Shown: positions 40,201-53,804, counted from the first letter of the stretch. The stretch is DNA of 64,000 nucleotides from Erythrophleum ivorense (GCA_026724425.1 JAIUCV010000002.1:8437001-8501000); one strand, 5' to 3'. Translations and numbers: made by a program. The notes: generated by a model not told the origin, from the sequence alone.

Positions 40201-41760
40201 TAATATTTACTTTAAGTTTATTCATTTTTTAATGTTTAAAAAATTAATAAATATAGCTTAATATTCATTTTAATTTTTTAATCATTTAAAAAACAATATG
40301 TACTAAAATTTTCTTTTAGAGAAATTAATTTGTGAGTACATTAATTTCTGAAATTAAAATTAAATAAGTCTAGTAATTTTTAAAATTAAATTATTATTAA
40401 TTTAATATATTTTTGTAAAATTGACTATTTTTGTATTTTTATTGTATTTGAAAACAAAGAAAAACAATGATGGATGAATGAATATTTTTCTTGATAATGA
40501 TGGAAAAGAGGCACGAGGACAAAAGAAATATATATTTCTCTGTTTGTGACAATTTTTGAAAGAGAATTGGTTAGTTAATTGAGAGGATTTAGTTGTGGGA
40601 TTGATTTCAAAAATCAATTTTTGGTCCCATTTTATGAGTAACAAAGAAGATAGGACACAATTTTCTTTAAAAAAAAAGACCCTTTGTACCCTAACTATAA
40701 TTATATAAGTTTAAGATAAAAGTGTCAAACATACGTGATTGGCGAGAAATAAAGAGTTTGTAAATGAAAAATTATCAATGAATTCAATAATAAATGATTG
40801 TACAAACTTTAAAATTAAATGTGTTAACAAAAAAAATTGTTAATAAAATTAACTATAACTTTATTAAAAATTAATTGAAAGTAATAAATAAAATAGTAAA
40901 AAGAACTATAAACAAAATAAGTAAATAACTGAAAAATAAAATAATTATAATAAAAATTTCTTTAAAAAATTTTATGTGTTGCATGATACGTCTTATTTTT
41001 ATTTATAGCTTTTAGGCAATTCACAGACATATTTCGCTTGACTATGTCCCTTCCTTGGATTCAGATCCATTGCAATGCCCTTTGCAATGGTTTTTGCAGT
41101 AGAAAATTTGGACTGTCTAGATTAATTTGAATGGTCTAAATTTATTTTTTTTAAATTTAAAAAATATTTTTTTTCATAAGATATAGAATATAAAATAAAC
41201 ATAATTTTTTAATTGTGAATTTTGGAAAAAATAAAGTTTTGACTTAAAAATGTAAAAAAAAAAATTAAACCATTAAGATTTTAGTTTGAATGATTGAGAT
41301 TTTATGGGAAAGAAAATGAAGAGAAAAATAATGGAGAGAATCCATTTCCTTTCATGTTATTGTTTGCAAAAGTGCCTTACTACCCTGTGAAGTCACATGT
41401 TTGGTGGATCCACATTTTTCTTTTTTTTTGGTGTTCTGTTATACCAAGTTTGGGTCTTAGCTAATAGCAGAGTTTTGACTAGTATCTATACTGCTTTTTT
41501 TTTTTACTAATATTTTTCAACTAATTTTAAGTTGTTTGGCTCCTAGCTATTAGCTTATAATATATATATATATATATATATAGAATTAATTTGTTTCAAT
41601 GGATATCATTAAGACAACATTTCATATTTGTGAAAAGAAATAGAAGTAAAGAAATTTGAATGCTTCATTGAAACTACTATAACAAGAAAGTAAGCTTTGC
41701 TTCCTCACTTTCTTCATGGCATGATTTAACCATGTTATAAGATTCCATCCCGTAGATAGT

Positions 41761-41824
<64 letters not shown>

Positions 41825-42042
41825 TCATCGCACATTTCTATATACAAGCGAAGCACCAATCCGTTGTCCAAGATCCTTGTAATTGGAGAATTGAACTATT
41901 TTACTCCACTAATCCACTATTCAACATCTCAATCGCTCACGATCCTAAGATTTTATACAAAACCTTAAATCGTTGCTATTATTTTCAACATTATCCCAAT
42001 TACAGGGTTAGAGGCCCATGTTTATGGGAAATTGCAATATCC

Positions 42043-42080
<38 letters not shown>

Positions 42081-43558
42081 ATTACGCTTAATTGCTACTT
42101 ACCATTCATTCTTTGGTAAAATGGTTTTATAACCCAAATTGTAAGTATTAAATAATTAATTTATGGGATGACTGCATTTTGGTCCATTCAAATGTGGGGT
42201 TTGAAACATCATGGAGCATGTTATTACAAGTTTATTGGAAAAGATAAATTTGGAAGACGGCTAATCCTGAGAGTGATGTATTTGTAGGAAGGATTGTGTT
42301 GCCAGACATTAAGAAAGCGGGGGAGGGTTGCAATGATTAGGGAAGTGGTGGGGGGATTATCACCAAAGGATCATTATTCATTTGGAGAAGAAACAAACCC
42401 AATTCCATTACGCTAGTGGTCCAAATTAGTCGCCCACACCATTTTCTCAACAACTTCAAGTGGGGCTGCTGCTTGTTCATACCAATCTCCATGCCACTTC
42501 CATACTTGGGCCAGTCTAGCTCCTGTTTCTAATGCTTTTCTACTGGAAAAGGCAAAAGTCATTAGATTATGCTTGGATTTTTTTTTTTGTTTTTGGGTTT
42601 ACGATGAGCTGTTTGTGAACAGTCAAGGGGATAATGGTGACGTTAGGATATAGATAGGGCCATAGGTTCAGATCTTCCAACATACTCAAAAAAAAAAAGG
42701 TACTTAAAAAAAAAAAAGGTACGTTTTGGAAACACAGCTTTTGATAAACGTTTTAGGATATGTTTTTAAACACGGTTGTGTTGTAAATTTAAAATGCTTA
42801 AAAAGATTTTTTTTTTTGGGGACTGAATTTCACATATATTTTTATTACAAACTTATTAATTTATTAGGTTACGTATTTTTTTCAATGTTTTTATCAGTTT
42901 TTCACCAAACACAAATTGCTTTATCTTTTTATAAACATTAGATACATAAATCTCATATATTTCTTATTATAAAAATATGTTATTTTCATCTAATTTTTGT
43001 TCATCATTCGATTGCTTTGTACTAGGTTGATATGTTTTAAATCATCTGTCTCTTATTCCATCATCCTCTCTTACCTTTTTTTCCTTCTCAAATTAGAAAA
43101 AAAAATTCTTAGAAATTAAAACTAAAATCAAATGGAACAGTGAGGAACAATTTAGGGGAAGGAAAAAAAAAATCTTTAACGTCGTTTCTGCAATAAAAGG
43201 GCCTAAACGCACAGTGGAATCCACATGACTTAAAAAAGGTTAGGGTTGAAACTTCACGCGGAGCGTCCGACAGGTATGCGAAGAAGCCAAAAATTAGAGA
43301 AGGCATTCATCTATCAGAAAGCCTGTGCCTAATCTATCAGAAAACCTGTGCATAATGGAAACCCACTTTAAAACACAATACTGGGTACATGTGAACTACA
43401 ACCGCAAATTTTGTTTCCACCTTGAATCCACTTTATCATGGAGGGGGAAATATGTGATGCTAAGTAACGCGTCAATGATAATCAGGTTTATTGTGTTGGA
43501 GCAAGTATGCTGTTGTATAATAATACACACATTATTGATTCGCTAATTTGGGCTTAGG
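37283..43558. other. Intergenic region, nothing recognised
   Basis: AT-rich DNA between Copia-2 and the 3' end of AAP-C. It includes T-rich tracts (38480-38660), (TA)n runs near 41561-41581, 41766-41821 and 42049-42075, and a somewhat GC-richer piece at 42240-42560 without an open frame of note. No RNA gene or transposon border was seen. Confidence 0.45.
41766..41821. repeat. (AT)n microsatellite, about 28 units
   Basis: Longest uninterrupted AT dinucleotide run in the window. The long Tyr/Ile frames across it are artefacts of the repeat. Confidence 0.95.
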
Positions 43559-46401
43559 CTACTGTTTATACATAAATGCCTTATAATCACGGAGGCTGTT
43601 GTTTAAGCCATGAATGGCACCCCAAGCTACAGCCAGAGAAACAAGCAAGCATAAAAAGCTCAATAGTTGTAGCCCAAACCACCTGAAGGATTGCTTCTTG
43701 ATACGTTTCTGGGCAATGTGCATCTCTATTGGGAAATAAACTGCAAGGGGCCAGAACCCAAGTGATCCAAGCGATGAAAGCATCTCATTGAAAAAGGGCA
43801 TAGCCATAGCTAGAATGGTAACCGCCAACACGAATATTGTCCTCCAAATAAGCCTAAACGAAATCACATTGAATCTCAACCTCCCAATGCTCACTGTGTA
43901 TTCTTTATTTATGAACTCTGAATTTGGCCACCACATGCTAGCACCCATTTCAACTCTACGATATACTGGTTGTGCAATTACCTGTCAGGGAAGCATTACA
44001 CATTGTAATTCAAGTTTAACCCATAACTTCAATCAATCAGACTCTAGAACAATGGTTTCTTTAATGATGGCGGAACCTGATATGCTCTCACAAGGTGAAT
44101 TACAATGAATAATTTTCCGAGGTCGACCAACCAGAAGGGCTCGTAGAAGCCGGTGAGGATGTTGCCTGGTGTGTGGTTACCAAATGCAGTGTAGCCAAAG
44201 CAACCGCAAATGAGTAAAATTGTTACCATCGTGGACATTCCTATCACGTTAGCTTTTTCATCTGTTTGTTTTCTGGTGGGGATGACCTTAAGGTGTCCTG
44301 AACAAAGCAGCTAGGCAATCACTTAACTATGAAACACACAAACAGGACCACTTTCCTCCGTTTTCCCCTGTTTGGGAAGGAAGGAAAAAGCGAAATGAAC
44401 GAGCCATATAAAAGTAAGGATAGTGCGTTTTCCATACTTCAATATCAAACAAAATTGTAGCATATGAGAAGGCAAGTGCGATGTCTCCCAGTGCGTTGAA
44501 TAGTCTCCAAATTTTATCTGCTTCAGAGAGTTCTGCTCCCACCTCCACCCCTGTTAGTGTGGTTCTTTTTCCTTTCCCTGTACATGTTCCCATTTTTTTT
44601 TTAATTAAGATCACAATCAAGGAAAATAATTACTATTGATTCATATAGAGCGGTTGGTGCTATTATTAATCAATTTTTAAGCATCATGAAGGAAGTTGAG
44701 GAGTAAAAGAATGTTGATTTTGGACTACTAGCTATTTTCACAATCATTACAATTTGCGGGTCTTTGCTTATCTGAAGTCTATGGCGCACGTAACAAATCA
44801 AATTACTCAAATCCATAACTTGCTTCTAAATGAAAAGGGAAAAAAGAATAAGAGTAGTTTAACACGCATGTTTAATTCTTGGAGTATCCTTAAAAAGCTT
44901 AAAAAATGAGGGGGAATTTACCTTGGATGAGGACCCAGAGAGATAGTCCAATTCCAATGAATGCATAGCCAAAAGAGGTGAGAGCAGCACGCTGGAGAGC
45001 CATGTTGGGTTGTGAAAGTTAGGGATCTGGGACAAGAAAATTTGGAGTACCCCAAACCCCATCATGTAGGGATTATTGGAATACTTGCACAAAGCATCAT
45101 GCTCTCTTTTGTGAAAGCAATCCGATTTGTGTAAGGCCCTGGCATGTTCAGCTTCATAAACTATAATAGTTAAGCTGTTTTCTTTTTCTATTTATAAGCT
45201 TGTGTGATACAAACAAGTTACTTACACCATGCTTATAGAAGTTGTCATGGTGTAGCCAATAGCAACCCCAGTGAGCTTACCGTATTGAACTAATCCACAT
45301 ACCATGTACATTGTTCCATCTGAACCATGTTAGCAATATGAATTACATATAGTTAAAAGTTGCCCTAGATATGTAAGGATCGAAGGCCTGGTTTAGCTTG
45401 ACAGACTTAGCATGATAGGATCACTATGACATGACAAAAATGCATTATCCAAATATAAATAATTTAAAATATCAAGTTATATAAAATACAAAATTTGAAC
45501 ATGTATGAAATATAATGTGTAAAGAATCTTTAGAGTTTTTTATTATATAATTTTTGTGAAGTTTGAAAAAAAAAGTGACAAAATGAAATTACATATGTGA
45601 TCTATTTTTTTTTATTTCACTCATTTTTTTTAATTTTATAAAAATTTTACATCGAAGAACTTTAGAAGATTTAGAAGATCGAGACTCGAGATACAACATA
45701 ATTCCTTTAAGTATTGGTGCTTGGAAACATTACCTAAAGTGGATTTGACAGCCCACATGTAAGTGTAATTTCTGGCACCAGTGACAGGGTCTGGAGTCCT
45801 GTAGCAGTTGGCTAAGAGACTGTAAGTGTAAAGGGAGATGCCAGAAAAAATCAAAAGGATGGATAGCCAGCCAGCACTCCTACACCTATCACTGCAGTAA
45901 TAACATGCGCGCTCGCACTCCACACCGTCCCTGCATATTGTCATCACCAACTTCGTTAACTATTACCATAACCAAACATTCTTACCACTTGATCCCATTC
46001 ATACTCTTGCCTTGTCAACTTAAGTAATTCAGCATTTTATCAATTGCTCAATGAATTAAATTTTGTTAAGTTCTCAAGGGAAACCATATTCCTTTCCTTA
46101 CAACTAGTGTTCAGTTAACATTTCTGCTATGTGCTCGCGACAAAAAAGGGCATAGAATTTAAAGATTCTGCATGCACTAAGGTCATGCTACATTACAGTT
46201 AGAGGGAATCTGCCAAAGGAAATACAACAGAATTTCTTCATAGCTTGATTCCTAATTAACTTCGCTAACATTTCGAAGTTCCAAATTAATATACATGATG
46301 GGGAAATTTAGTTGGCTGAATCAGTAGTACACATGCAAAACAAGGACATGTTTAGGAAGATTATTATTATTATTATTATTATCTTTGCTTTCTTAGAGTT
46401 C

Positions 46402-46680
46402 AGTTTGATTTTTGAGATTATCAATGAAAGAATACTCTTCCTTCCTGCTTGAGAGTGGGGCCATGTATTTATCATGCATTTCGTTACAAAAGAATCAATT
46501 ATAGCTTGCCAACGTATCACATTTTACAGCAAATCAATAACTGAACAATTACATGTGTATTTATAAAATATAATAACAAATAACATGACCGGACGTGACT
46601 AGTGTTACTAGCTTCTAGATACTGCGTTTGGATTTTGGCTGCTACTGGACTTAGTTATGAGCCGTGTAGATGCACTAACA
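46402..46680 (-). repeat. Copia-3 LTR (3' in element orientation)
   Basis: 279 bp, differing from the other LTR by about 23 substitutions and no indels by my manual count (about 8 percent). In element orientation it runs TGTTAG to AAACT, a TG...CT ending. Confidence 0.94.
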
Positions 46681-46978
46681 CCCCATTCAAATGAGAAAGT
46701 GATGCAATCAAACCGAGTTTGTCCCGTAAGAGGAGAAAACGAGATGTAGCCAATGGTTTAGTCATACAATCAGCTAATTGATCTTGAGATGGTACATATT
46801 GAACCACAACAGATTTAGCTAAAACTTGATCTCGAATGAAATGTGTGTCAATTTCAATGTGTTTAGTTCTGGCATGTAGAATCGGATTAGAGGCTAATGA
46901 TGCTGCACTGATGTTATCACACCAAATTGTTACTTGACCTGAAGGTTTGAGAGAAAGTTCAAAACTGATCTTCTCCAT
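46655..46978 (-). pseudogene. Copia-3 RNase H fragment
   Basis: VTIWCDNISAASLASNPILHARTKHIEID, then FIRDQVLAKSVVVQYVPSQDQLADCMTKPLATSRF, the standard end of copia polyproteins. The first part of RNase H lies upstream in other frames near 46980-47200. Confidence 0.88.
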
Positions 46979-47209
46979 GTGATTTTAGCAGTGACATTAG
47001 CTAAGGCACGATATTCTGATTCAGCAGATGAACGAGCAACCACTGATTGTTTCTTAAAAGACCATGATATCAAAGAATCTCCAAGGGAAACAAAAAATCC
47101 ACTCACCGAGCGTCAATCATCAAGACATGATGCCCAGTTTGCATCAGAGTATGCAACCAAATCCATGTTAGGAGATCCTTTTAATAATAATCCACGATAC
47201 ATAGTCCCT

Positions 47210-47722
47210 TTAAGATATCGAAGCAATTTTTTTACAGCTTGCCAATGAAGAACAGTAGGTGATGCAAGAAACTAATTTAATTTGGTAACACAAAAACCCA
47301 ATATCTGGTCGGGTGTTTGACAGATATTGAAGAGCTCTTACTATGCTTCGATAAAGTGAAGGATTATCAAAGAGTTCACTATCATGTAATGTCAAAGTTT
47401 GTCCCGTACTCATGGGGGTTAAACATGGTGAAGCATTTGACATACCACATCGAGTTAGCATATCAGAAATATATTTGCTTTGAGTCAATAGAAAACCACG
47501 TGAGTCTCTATGTACTTCAAAACTCAGAAAATAATGTATTGAGCTTAAATCTTTAAAAGAAAAAGTGGCATTAAGTTTCAGGACCAGTTGATTTAAGCTA
47601 GAAGAATTACTCCCCGTGATCAATATATTATCAACATAGATGAGAATTATTATAATTTGTGATGCATCCTTGTAAATAAAAAAGGAAGAATCACTCTTAT
47701 AACTACTGAAATTCCATAACAC
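47210..47722 (-). pseudogene. Copia-3 reverse transcriptase, C-terminal fragment
   Basis: IIILIYVDNILITGSNSSSLNQLV holds the active-site region (YVDN in place of YVDD), then FSFKDLSSIHYFLSFEVHRDSRGFLLTQSKYISDML and LYRSIVRALQYLSNTRPDI. The frame is lost just after the last motif. Confidence 0.88.
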
Positions 47723-47896
47723 AAGTGTATCTCTGAGACAATCGAACCACGCTCGAGGGGCCTATTTTAGTCCATACAGAACTTTGCTTAACCTGCAAAC
47801 ATGCGTGGGATGCTGAGGACCAATGAACCCTTCTGGTTGTGCCATGTACACATTTTCAATGAGATAACCATTCAAGAATGCATTATTAATGTCTAG

Positions 47897-48632
47897 CTAT
47901 TGAACATCCCACTGAAAGGAAGCAACAAGTGTTAAAATAATTCGAACAATAGACATTTTCACCACTGGACTGAAAGTATCACCAAAATCAATTCCAGGTT
48001 CTTGTAAATAGCCTTTCGCCACTAGTCTGGCTTTTAACCTCTCCACAGAGCCATCTTGATTATAGTTGACCTTGAAGATCCATTTGTTGCCTACCACATT
48101 GTAGTGATAATTATAGGGAACCAACATCCATGTTTTGTTCTTCAATAAGGCTGAGTATTCAGTGTTCATTGCTTCTCTCCACTGTGGCGAGCAAAGAGCT
48201 TCTTTAACAGTCCTGGGTTCTGAGATGGTAGATGAACATGTACCAATGAAAGGAGCTTTGGGTTTAAAGGTCCCATGTTTAGCACGAGTCACCATGGGAT
48301 GAGTATTCATTGGCTGCTCTAGTTCTACTATTTCTTCATTCTGTGCTGAGTTGGATTGATCCATGGTTGTGTGAGTCTGATCATCATCTGTCACTTGGTT
48401 TTCTAATCCACTAGCTTCATTCTCAGAGATTCTGACAATTATTGAAGGTTCTTGTACTAGTCGTGTACTACTGGATGCTTCAAGATAGGTGGCAGTGGAT
48501 GATTGTACAAGAGATTTGTAGTTTGCTATTGCAGTAATACTTGGATCAAGGCACATGACTTGCTCACATGTAACTTTAGCCACCTCAGCATCTTGTGATT
48601 GGTCACATGAGTTACTTTGTTTGTGTGTTGAT
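47897..48632 (-). pseudogene. Copia-3 integrase tail and reverse transcriptase N-terminal fragment
   Basis: An acidic linker, then HPMVTRAKHGTFKPKAP and PRTVKEALCSPQWREAMNTEYSAL, followed by KWIFKVNYNQDGSVERLKARLVAKGYLQEPGIDFGDTFSPVVKM, the conserved start of copia RT. A stop (TAG) follows WDVQ. The upstream end is fused to the nested LTR-like insertion at 48633. Confidence 0.88.
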
Positions 48633-51494
48633 TGTAACACCCCAAAATTAATTAAGGTATTAATCATGAATTTAGGTTAATTAAGAATAATTAATATGAA
48701 ATAATTGTGTAAGTTAAATGAATAGAAATTTTAAAGGGATAAATTATTAATATGAGTTTGAAATTTAATTGGAATAGAATTTTCATCTAGGCCCAAATTA
48801 ATATAAGATATCATGATAATAAGCTAATTGAGGCCCAATGAGTTAGGTGCAGGCCCAATCTAATTCAATGTAATAGAGGTCGAAGATATACCTTTTATAG
48901 ATTTTTATAATTGGCCTAACAACCTTTGTGCAGATCCAAATCCTTTGAGTTCTTAAAACTTGGTTTGGCCCAATTAAAATTTTACAACCCAACTCATGAA
49001 AGCTGGCCCAATAATGCTTAAGTCTGAATCCACTTGGTATTGGACCTTTGGGTTAACCTATGACCCATATTAGACCCAACTTAAAACCCTAAAAACTAAC
49101 CTAACCACCCCCATTTTGCAGAACACAAGAACACAAAAGAGAAATTCGGAGGTTTGAAGGGAGGTTAGGGTTAGGGGCAAGAAATCTACCATTTCCCATT
49201 TCTAGAGCAAGATTCAGCTAAAATAATAGCTGTATAACTTAATCCCCTTCTCTTTCTTTTCATTTTAGCCCAATTAGTTTTTCATTTGGAGTATTTTTAC
49301 CCTACCCAGAATCTGAAAAGGTGGTTATTTAGGGTTTTCTTAGTGAAATTTCGTAGGTTAAGGCTAAGGGTGTTATTAGGTAAATATAAACTCTCCATTT
49401 TGATGCATTTTTTATTGGTTTAAGACCCCCATAATAGACTTATAGTATAGGCTTTAATTTTGTACGAATTTTCCTATGATTTGGAATGATATATTAATGT
49501 TTCTGGTATAGGGAAGGTAAAATCTGAAATTTGAGACTCTTGTTGATTGGGTAGGTATCCCTTAGGTAACTATTGGTAACTTAATTCTTTAAGCATTGAG
49601 TTATTACCACAAATGATGAATGAGAGAGTAATGGACTGATAAAAATGAACATTTTCTGATATTGTGATTTTAGGAGGATTTTGGTATTACTGTAACTTAC
49701 TAACTTATCTATAAATGAGATAACCGGGACTATATTAATTCCATGTATATATCTATTTTAATTTCATATTTGTTGTACATGAATGATTTGAAATACTGAA
49801 TGAATTAGTTGGCTATCTATTGTGTTGTGATTGGACCTTATGAGTCCATGGTGGAACTGTGGTGCGTTTGCCACCCGTGTATGTGCTTCGATCAGGCATC
49901 AGGTTATGATCACACTCTAGATGCACTGAACCCTGATTGTACTCAATGGGGAGTAGGTGCCATGGACGGGCCTCTCCCGATGTTATTGGCCTTTAATATG
50001 TGAAAATATGATTATTAGTATGGGATAATAATTATAATAGTCTAATTATTTTATTTACTGATATGACTGGCATATTTTTTTATACTTATATGAAATCATG
50101 CATATATGTTAATTAAACTGGAATATATAATAGAATTTTTCTTGTTTATTGAGATTTGTATCTCACCCCATTTCATGGGCTAAATATTTTAGGTGAAAGT
50201 TTTTCGGATAAGGATAAGGGCAAGCAAGTGGATGAACATCCATGAGTTAGGGCCTGGTATGGGGAGCTACATTTAGTTTGAATGGAATAGAGTAGATGCT
50301 AATTTTATTAACCTTTATATAACATCATCATGTATCTGTATTGCCAAGTGTAGGAGTTTGTATTTTGATAACATAGAATGTAACCAATGAGAAATAGGCT
50401 TTGTATTAGTTATTGATGGATGTATGAGCTTATGACACTTATTATGGCTTGTAAACCTATGTCTTAACTAACTATTTAAGTAATGAAATCATGTGATATA
50501 TTGATTGTGGATTTGAGCTAGTAATGCATGAATTATTCGATAAAAACATGATTGAATGACTGTTGTGAGAAATTTATAAATTTGCTGATATAAGACTAAT
50601 AAATGAATAGGATAATCCACATTTAAATGTGGGATGGGTAATGATATAATGGCTGGGACAAATCAACTAAATAAATGCTATTAGAATCTCATAACAAGTG
50701 GGAGAGTGGCCCTAGAGAGCCCCTAGATAGAGAGTAGAGAGTATAAGACAAGATTTTTGAAGTTGTAGGATCAGAAAGAATTTTGTCGTGGCCAATAGAG
50801 GCGAAGTTGCCCAGGAAGAGTACCAGAGAGCAATTTGCTGCAGTGAAATATGGAATTAGTCGTGGCAAAATGTGAGAGGCAAAACTGGGAGTCGTCTAGA
50901 GGATAATTTGCCGCGGCTAAATTGGAATTGGCCGCGACGAACTTTTGTGAGAATTTATCGAGTGTTTCAGAGAAAAATTAGCTGCGGCGAAAGGAAGAAT
51001 TAGCCCCGACAAATAGTGAGAGGCGAGTGAGGTAGGTTCCAAGAGGCTTCCTCACCGTGGTACTATGTAGGTTAGCTGCGGCGAAGGTCTAACTCGCTGC
51101 AGTGAAATATGTGAAGATAAAGAGTGAACTCAAGAGCAATTGGCCACGGCGCAAAGGCATTTAACCGCGGCTAATGGTCTCAAACTTTCATTCTAATATA
51201 GAAATGTTGGTTTTTCATATGGTAACCCCAAGGGATAACTTAGAAACATTAGTAGAACATTCTTGTGAGTTAGAATTAATGGGTAATAGAATCAAAGGCT
51301 TATAAATGAATGTTTGTTTCCTTGATGTACATGAGTGCTTGTAATTATATGGTTGATGACTCTAATAACATTAAGGTTCAAATTCCCCTATATTTTCTGA
51401 ATGGAATTAGTCGTAATGTTTTGTAATCCCGATTTATGATTATTAATCACATATTTAATCTTAATTATAATGGCCAGAAGTTAGGGTAGTCACA
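48633..51494 (+). mobile_element. Solo LTR-like insertion nested in Copia-3
   Basis: A 2862-bp insert running TGTAACACCCC to GTAGTCACA on the plus strand. It is flanked by TTGAT on both sides (48628-48632 and 51495-51499), and it splits the copia reading frame between the integrase tail and the linker. The inverted TGT...ACA ends and the 5-bp duplication are those of an LTR. No gag or pol, and no internal primer-binding site, was seen, so this is best read as a solo LTR left by recombination. The length and TGTAACACCCC start would fit a Ty3/gypsy element with long LTRs, which is inference. A GCCGCGGC-type motif cluster lies at 50785-51175. Confidence 0.85.
50785..51175 (+). repeat. Cluster of GCCGCGGC/GAA-type motifs in the nested LTR
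   Basis: About a dozen variants of a word like AATTNGCCGCGGCGAA (for example TTTGCCGCGGCTAAATT, TTGGCCGCGACGAA, TTAGCTGCGGCGAA, TTAACCGCGGCTAAT) occur at irregular spacing in otherwise AT-rich sequence. Confidence 0.75.
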
Positions 51495-51566
51495 TTGATC
51501 CTGTAAAAGGGAAGTCAGACTCGTTAAATATTACATGCCTTGAAACATATATTTTCCCAGATGGAC

Positions 51567-52073
51567 TTAGCACTTGAATTCTTCATGACTACCACTTGGT
51601 TCTAGGTAAGTGCATTTTTCTGAATGGAATTGCAGTTTGGGCTCATTATACGGCCTTAAGCACGGGAAGCAAGCACACCCGAATAGTTTGAAGTTTTTAT
51701 AATCTGGCTTTTGCTTGAACAAAGTTTCATATAGTGAAATATTTTGCAAAATAACAATGGGCGGACGATTTATAATATGTGTCGCCATGGCAAAAGCTTC
51801 CCACCAGAATCTAACTGGCATTTCTGCCTGTGCAAGTAAGTTCAGCCTTGTTTCAACTATATGGCAGTGCTTTCTCTCTACTCTTCCATTTTGTGCAGAC
51901 GTGTATGGACATAAATGGCGAAAGATTATACCAGATATATTAAGAACAGGAACAAAATTTCTAAATTCTCCTCCCCAGTCACTTTGAAATACTTTTATCT
52001 TCTTGTCAAATCGATTCTCAACTTGTTTCTTAAATTGGATAAAAGTATGTAGAGCTTCACTTTTACTTTTCAA
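51567..52073 (-). pseudogene. Copia-3 integrase core fragment
   Basis: KIKVFQSDWGGEF carries the second catalytic Asp and QNGRVERKHCHIVE the Glu. Then come FWWEAFAMATHIINRPP and YKNFKLFGCACFPCLRPYN. A frame break occurs after HEEFKC, and the coding sequence then continues in another frame to 51500, where the nested insertion begins. Confidence 0.9.
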
Positions 52074-52160
52074 AGGGTAAACCCAAGAAAATCTACTGAA
52101 ATTATCAATGAAACAGATATAGTATTTAAAACCATTTAGTGACTCAGTGGGTGCTGGTCC

Positions 52161-52409
52161 CTAGAGATTAGTGTGCATAAGTTCTAAGGGTGCATTAACA
52201 TGTGAAATAGAGTTTTCAAATGGAAGTTTATGTGATTTCCCATACTGGCATGCATCACAAAATGTCAGATTATCATTTGAATCAATTTTGACATTACATT
52301 CTTTTAAAACTTGTTTAACGATTTTGCTAGAGGCATGTCCAAGTTTACGATGCCAAATATCTAAAACGGAAAGAAAAATGTAAGTAGCAGAATCTTTAGA
52401 GTACTTCAT
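52161..52409 (-). pseudogene. Copia-3 pre-integrase fragment
   Basis: DIWHRKLGHASSKIVKQVL and CDACQYGKSHKLPFENS give the two His and two Cys of the integrase zinc domain. The core follows in another frame. Confidence 0.88.
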
Positions 52410-52568
52410 CCTTGAATGAAACTAGGGAGTGCATTTGACTTTATATAGTCCTTCAAACTTCTTTCCTCTAAGCAGCACCTTCTCGGTTGTCTTGTCCTTC
52501 ATAAAACAGTTATTATCATCAAATTCAACTTTTACATTGTTATAATTTGTTAATTATGAAACAATCAT

Positions 52569-52781
52569 CTAGTTTTTCTTGATCTGAGGAACTACCAGAA
52601 CTCTTTCCATAACTAAATCATCATTTGACTTGCAAAGAATTGAAGCAAAGGCAGATTTGAGAACTTTAACTTTCTCACCATTTCCTGCCACAATGTTACC
52701 TGAATCAGGTGTACCAGGTGGATTCTGATGAGTCACATGCTTGTAGGTAGCACTGTCTATGTACCAGGCCAGATCACACAC
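52569..52781 (-). pseudogene. Copia-3 protease fragment
   Basis: WYIDSATYKHVTHQ occupies the active site, DSA instead of DSG, followed by VLVVPQIKKN. Single residue changes here are expected to impair cleavage. Confidence 0.82.
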
Positions 52782-53000
52782 CGTCTTTGGACCAGCAATA
52801 AATGCGAAGTGATTGTTCCCCTGTTGTGAAGCACCATTTGTAGAGTATGAATGATCAAAACAGTAGAAGCAATTTAATGCTATATGACCTTGTCTTTCAC
52901 ATACTTGACATGTTGGCTTGTTACCATGATAGTTTCTGCCTCTTCCACGACCACCTCACTGTGATAGTTGAGGATAAGCTCTCTAAGGTGGTCGAGTTTG

Positions 53001-53690
53001 CTACTGAGAATAAGAACCACCAAAACCAGTCTCATCAGTCTTAAAAGTGAAATTAGCAAATTGATTACCTATAGAGGTCAGATTCTGAATATGCTCCAAA
53101 TGACGTTCGAAGGTGAGCAAGTGAGATTGCAACTCGATCCACGTCAGATTCTCACGATCGGATAGATGAACGATGATTGGGGTATAATCACCGTCAAGAC
53201 CAGCTAACGCCTGCATTACCAGATCAGATTCTGGTATGGGACTTCTTGCCAAAGCCAAATTGTCAGAAATAGATTTCAGCTTAGTGAGATAATCCTCAAT
53301 CTTAGATGAGCCTTTCTAAGTTTTCTGTAACTCACTTCTGAACATAGTGATTCTGGAGTGTGTATGTGCTCCCATCAGATCAGTGACTCCTTTCCAAACT
53401 TGAGCAGATGTTTTGCAGTGAATGAGCTGCAATGAGATCTCTATGGTCATTGTGCTTCGTAACCAACTAATCAACAATTGATTGTTCGCATGCCAATCTT
53501 TGAAGTTAAGATTCACCTTAATCTCTGACTCATCGGTGATGAATTCTGGTGGACAAATTTTTGTGCCGAGGACATATCCTTCCAATCTATGGCCTCGTAG
53601 AGCTGGAAGAACTAGAGAATGCCAAAGAAAATAATTAGACCTATCCAACTTGACAGTTCTAATTTGGTTAAGGCTAGCGAGAAGTGGCAC
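53001..53690 (-). pseudogene. Copia-3 gag
   Basis: Two abutting open pieces, 53690-53316 and 53258-53001, are in the same frame with a stop between them. KLDRSNYFLWHSLVLPALRG and LEGYVLG are typical of the copia gag N terminus. The second half contains SDLVMQALAGLDGDYTPI and LQSHLLTFERHLEHI. The zinc knuckle lies further on at about 52890-52930. Confidence 0.85.
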
Positions 53691-53804
53691 AGTTTTCGTC
53701 TACACTGTGACAGAGGCTAGAGTGCTTGTTGCAGAAACTTGACGTGATGAACCCGAGGAACCCTCCATTGTGCTTACAAGAATCACTCACAGGCTCTGAT
53801 ACCA

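Noticed and set aside
41622..41871. Frames with Tyr-Ile runs
   Set aside because: Translation of the (AT)n microsatellite.
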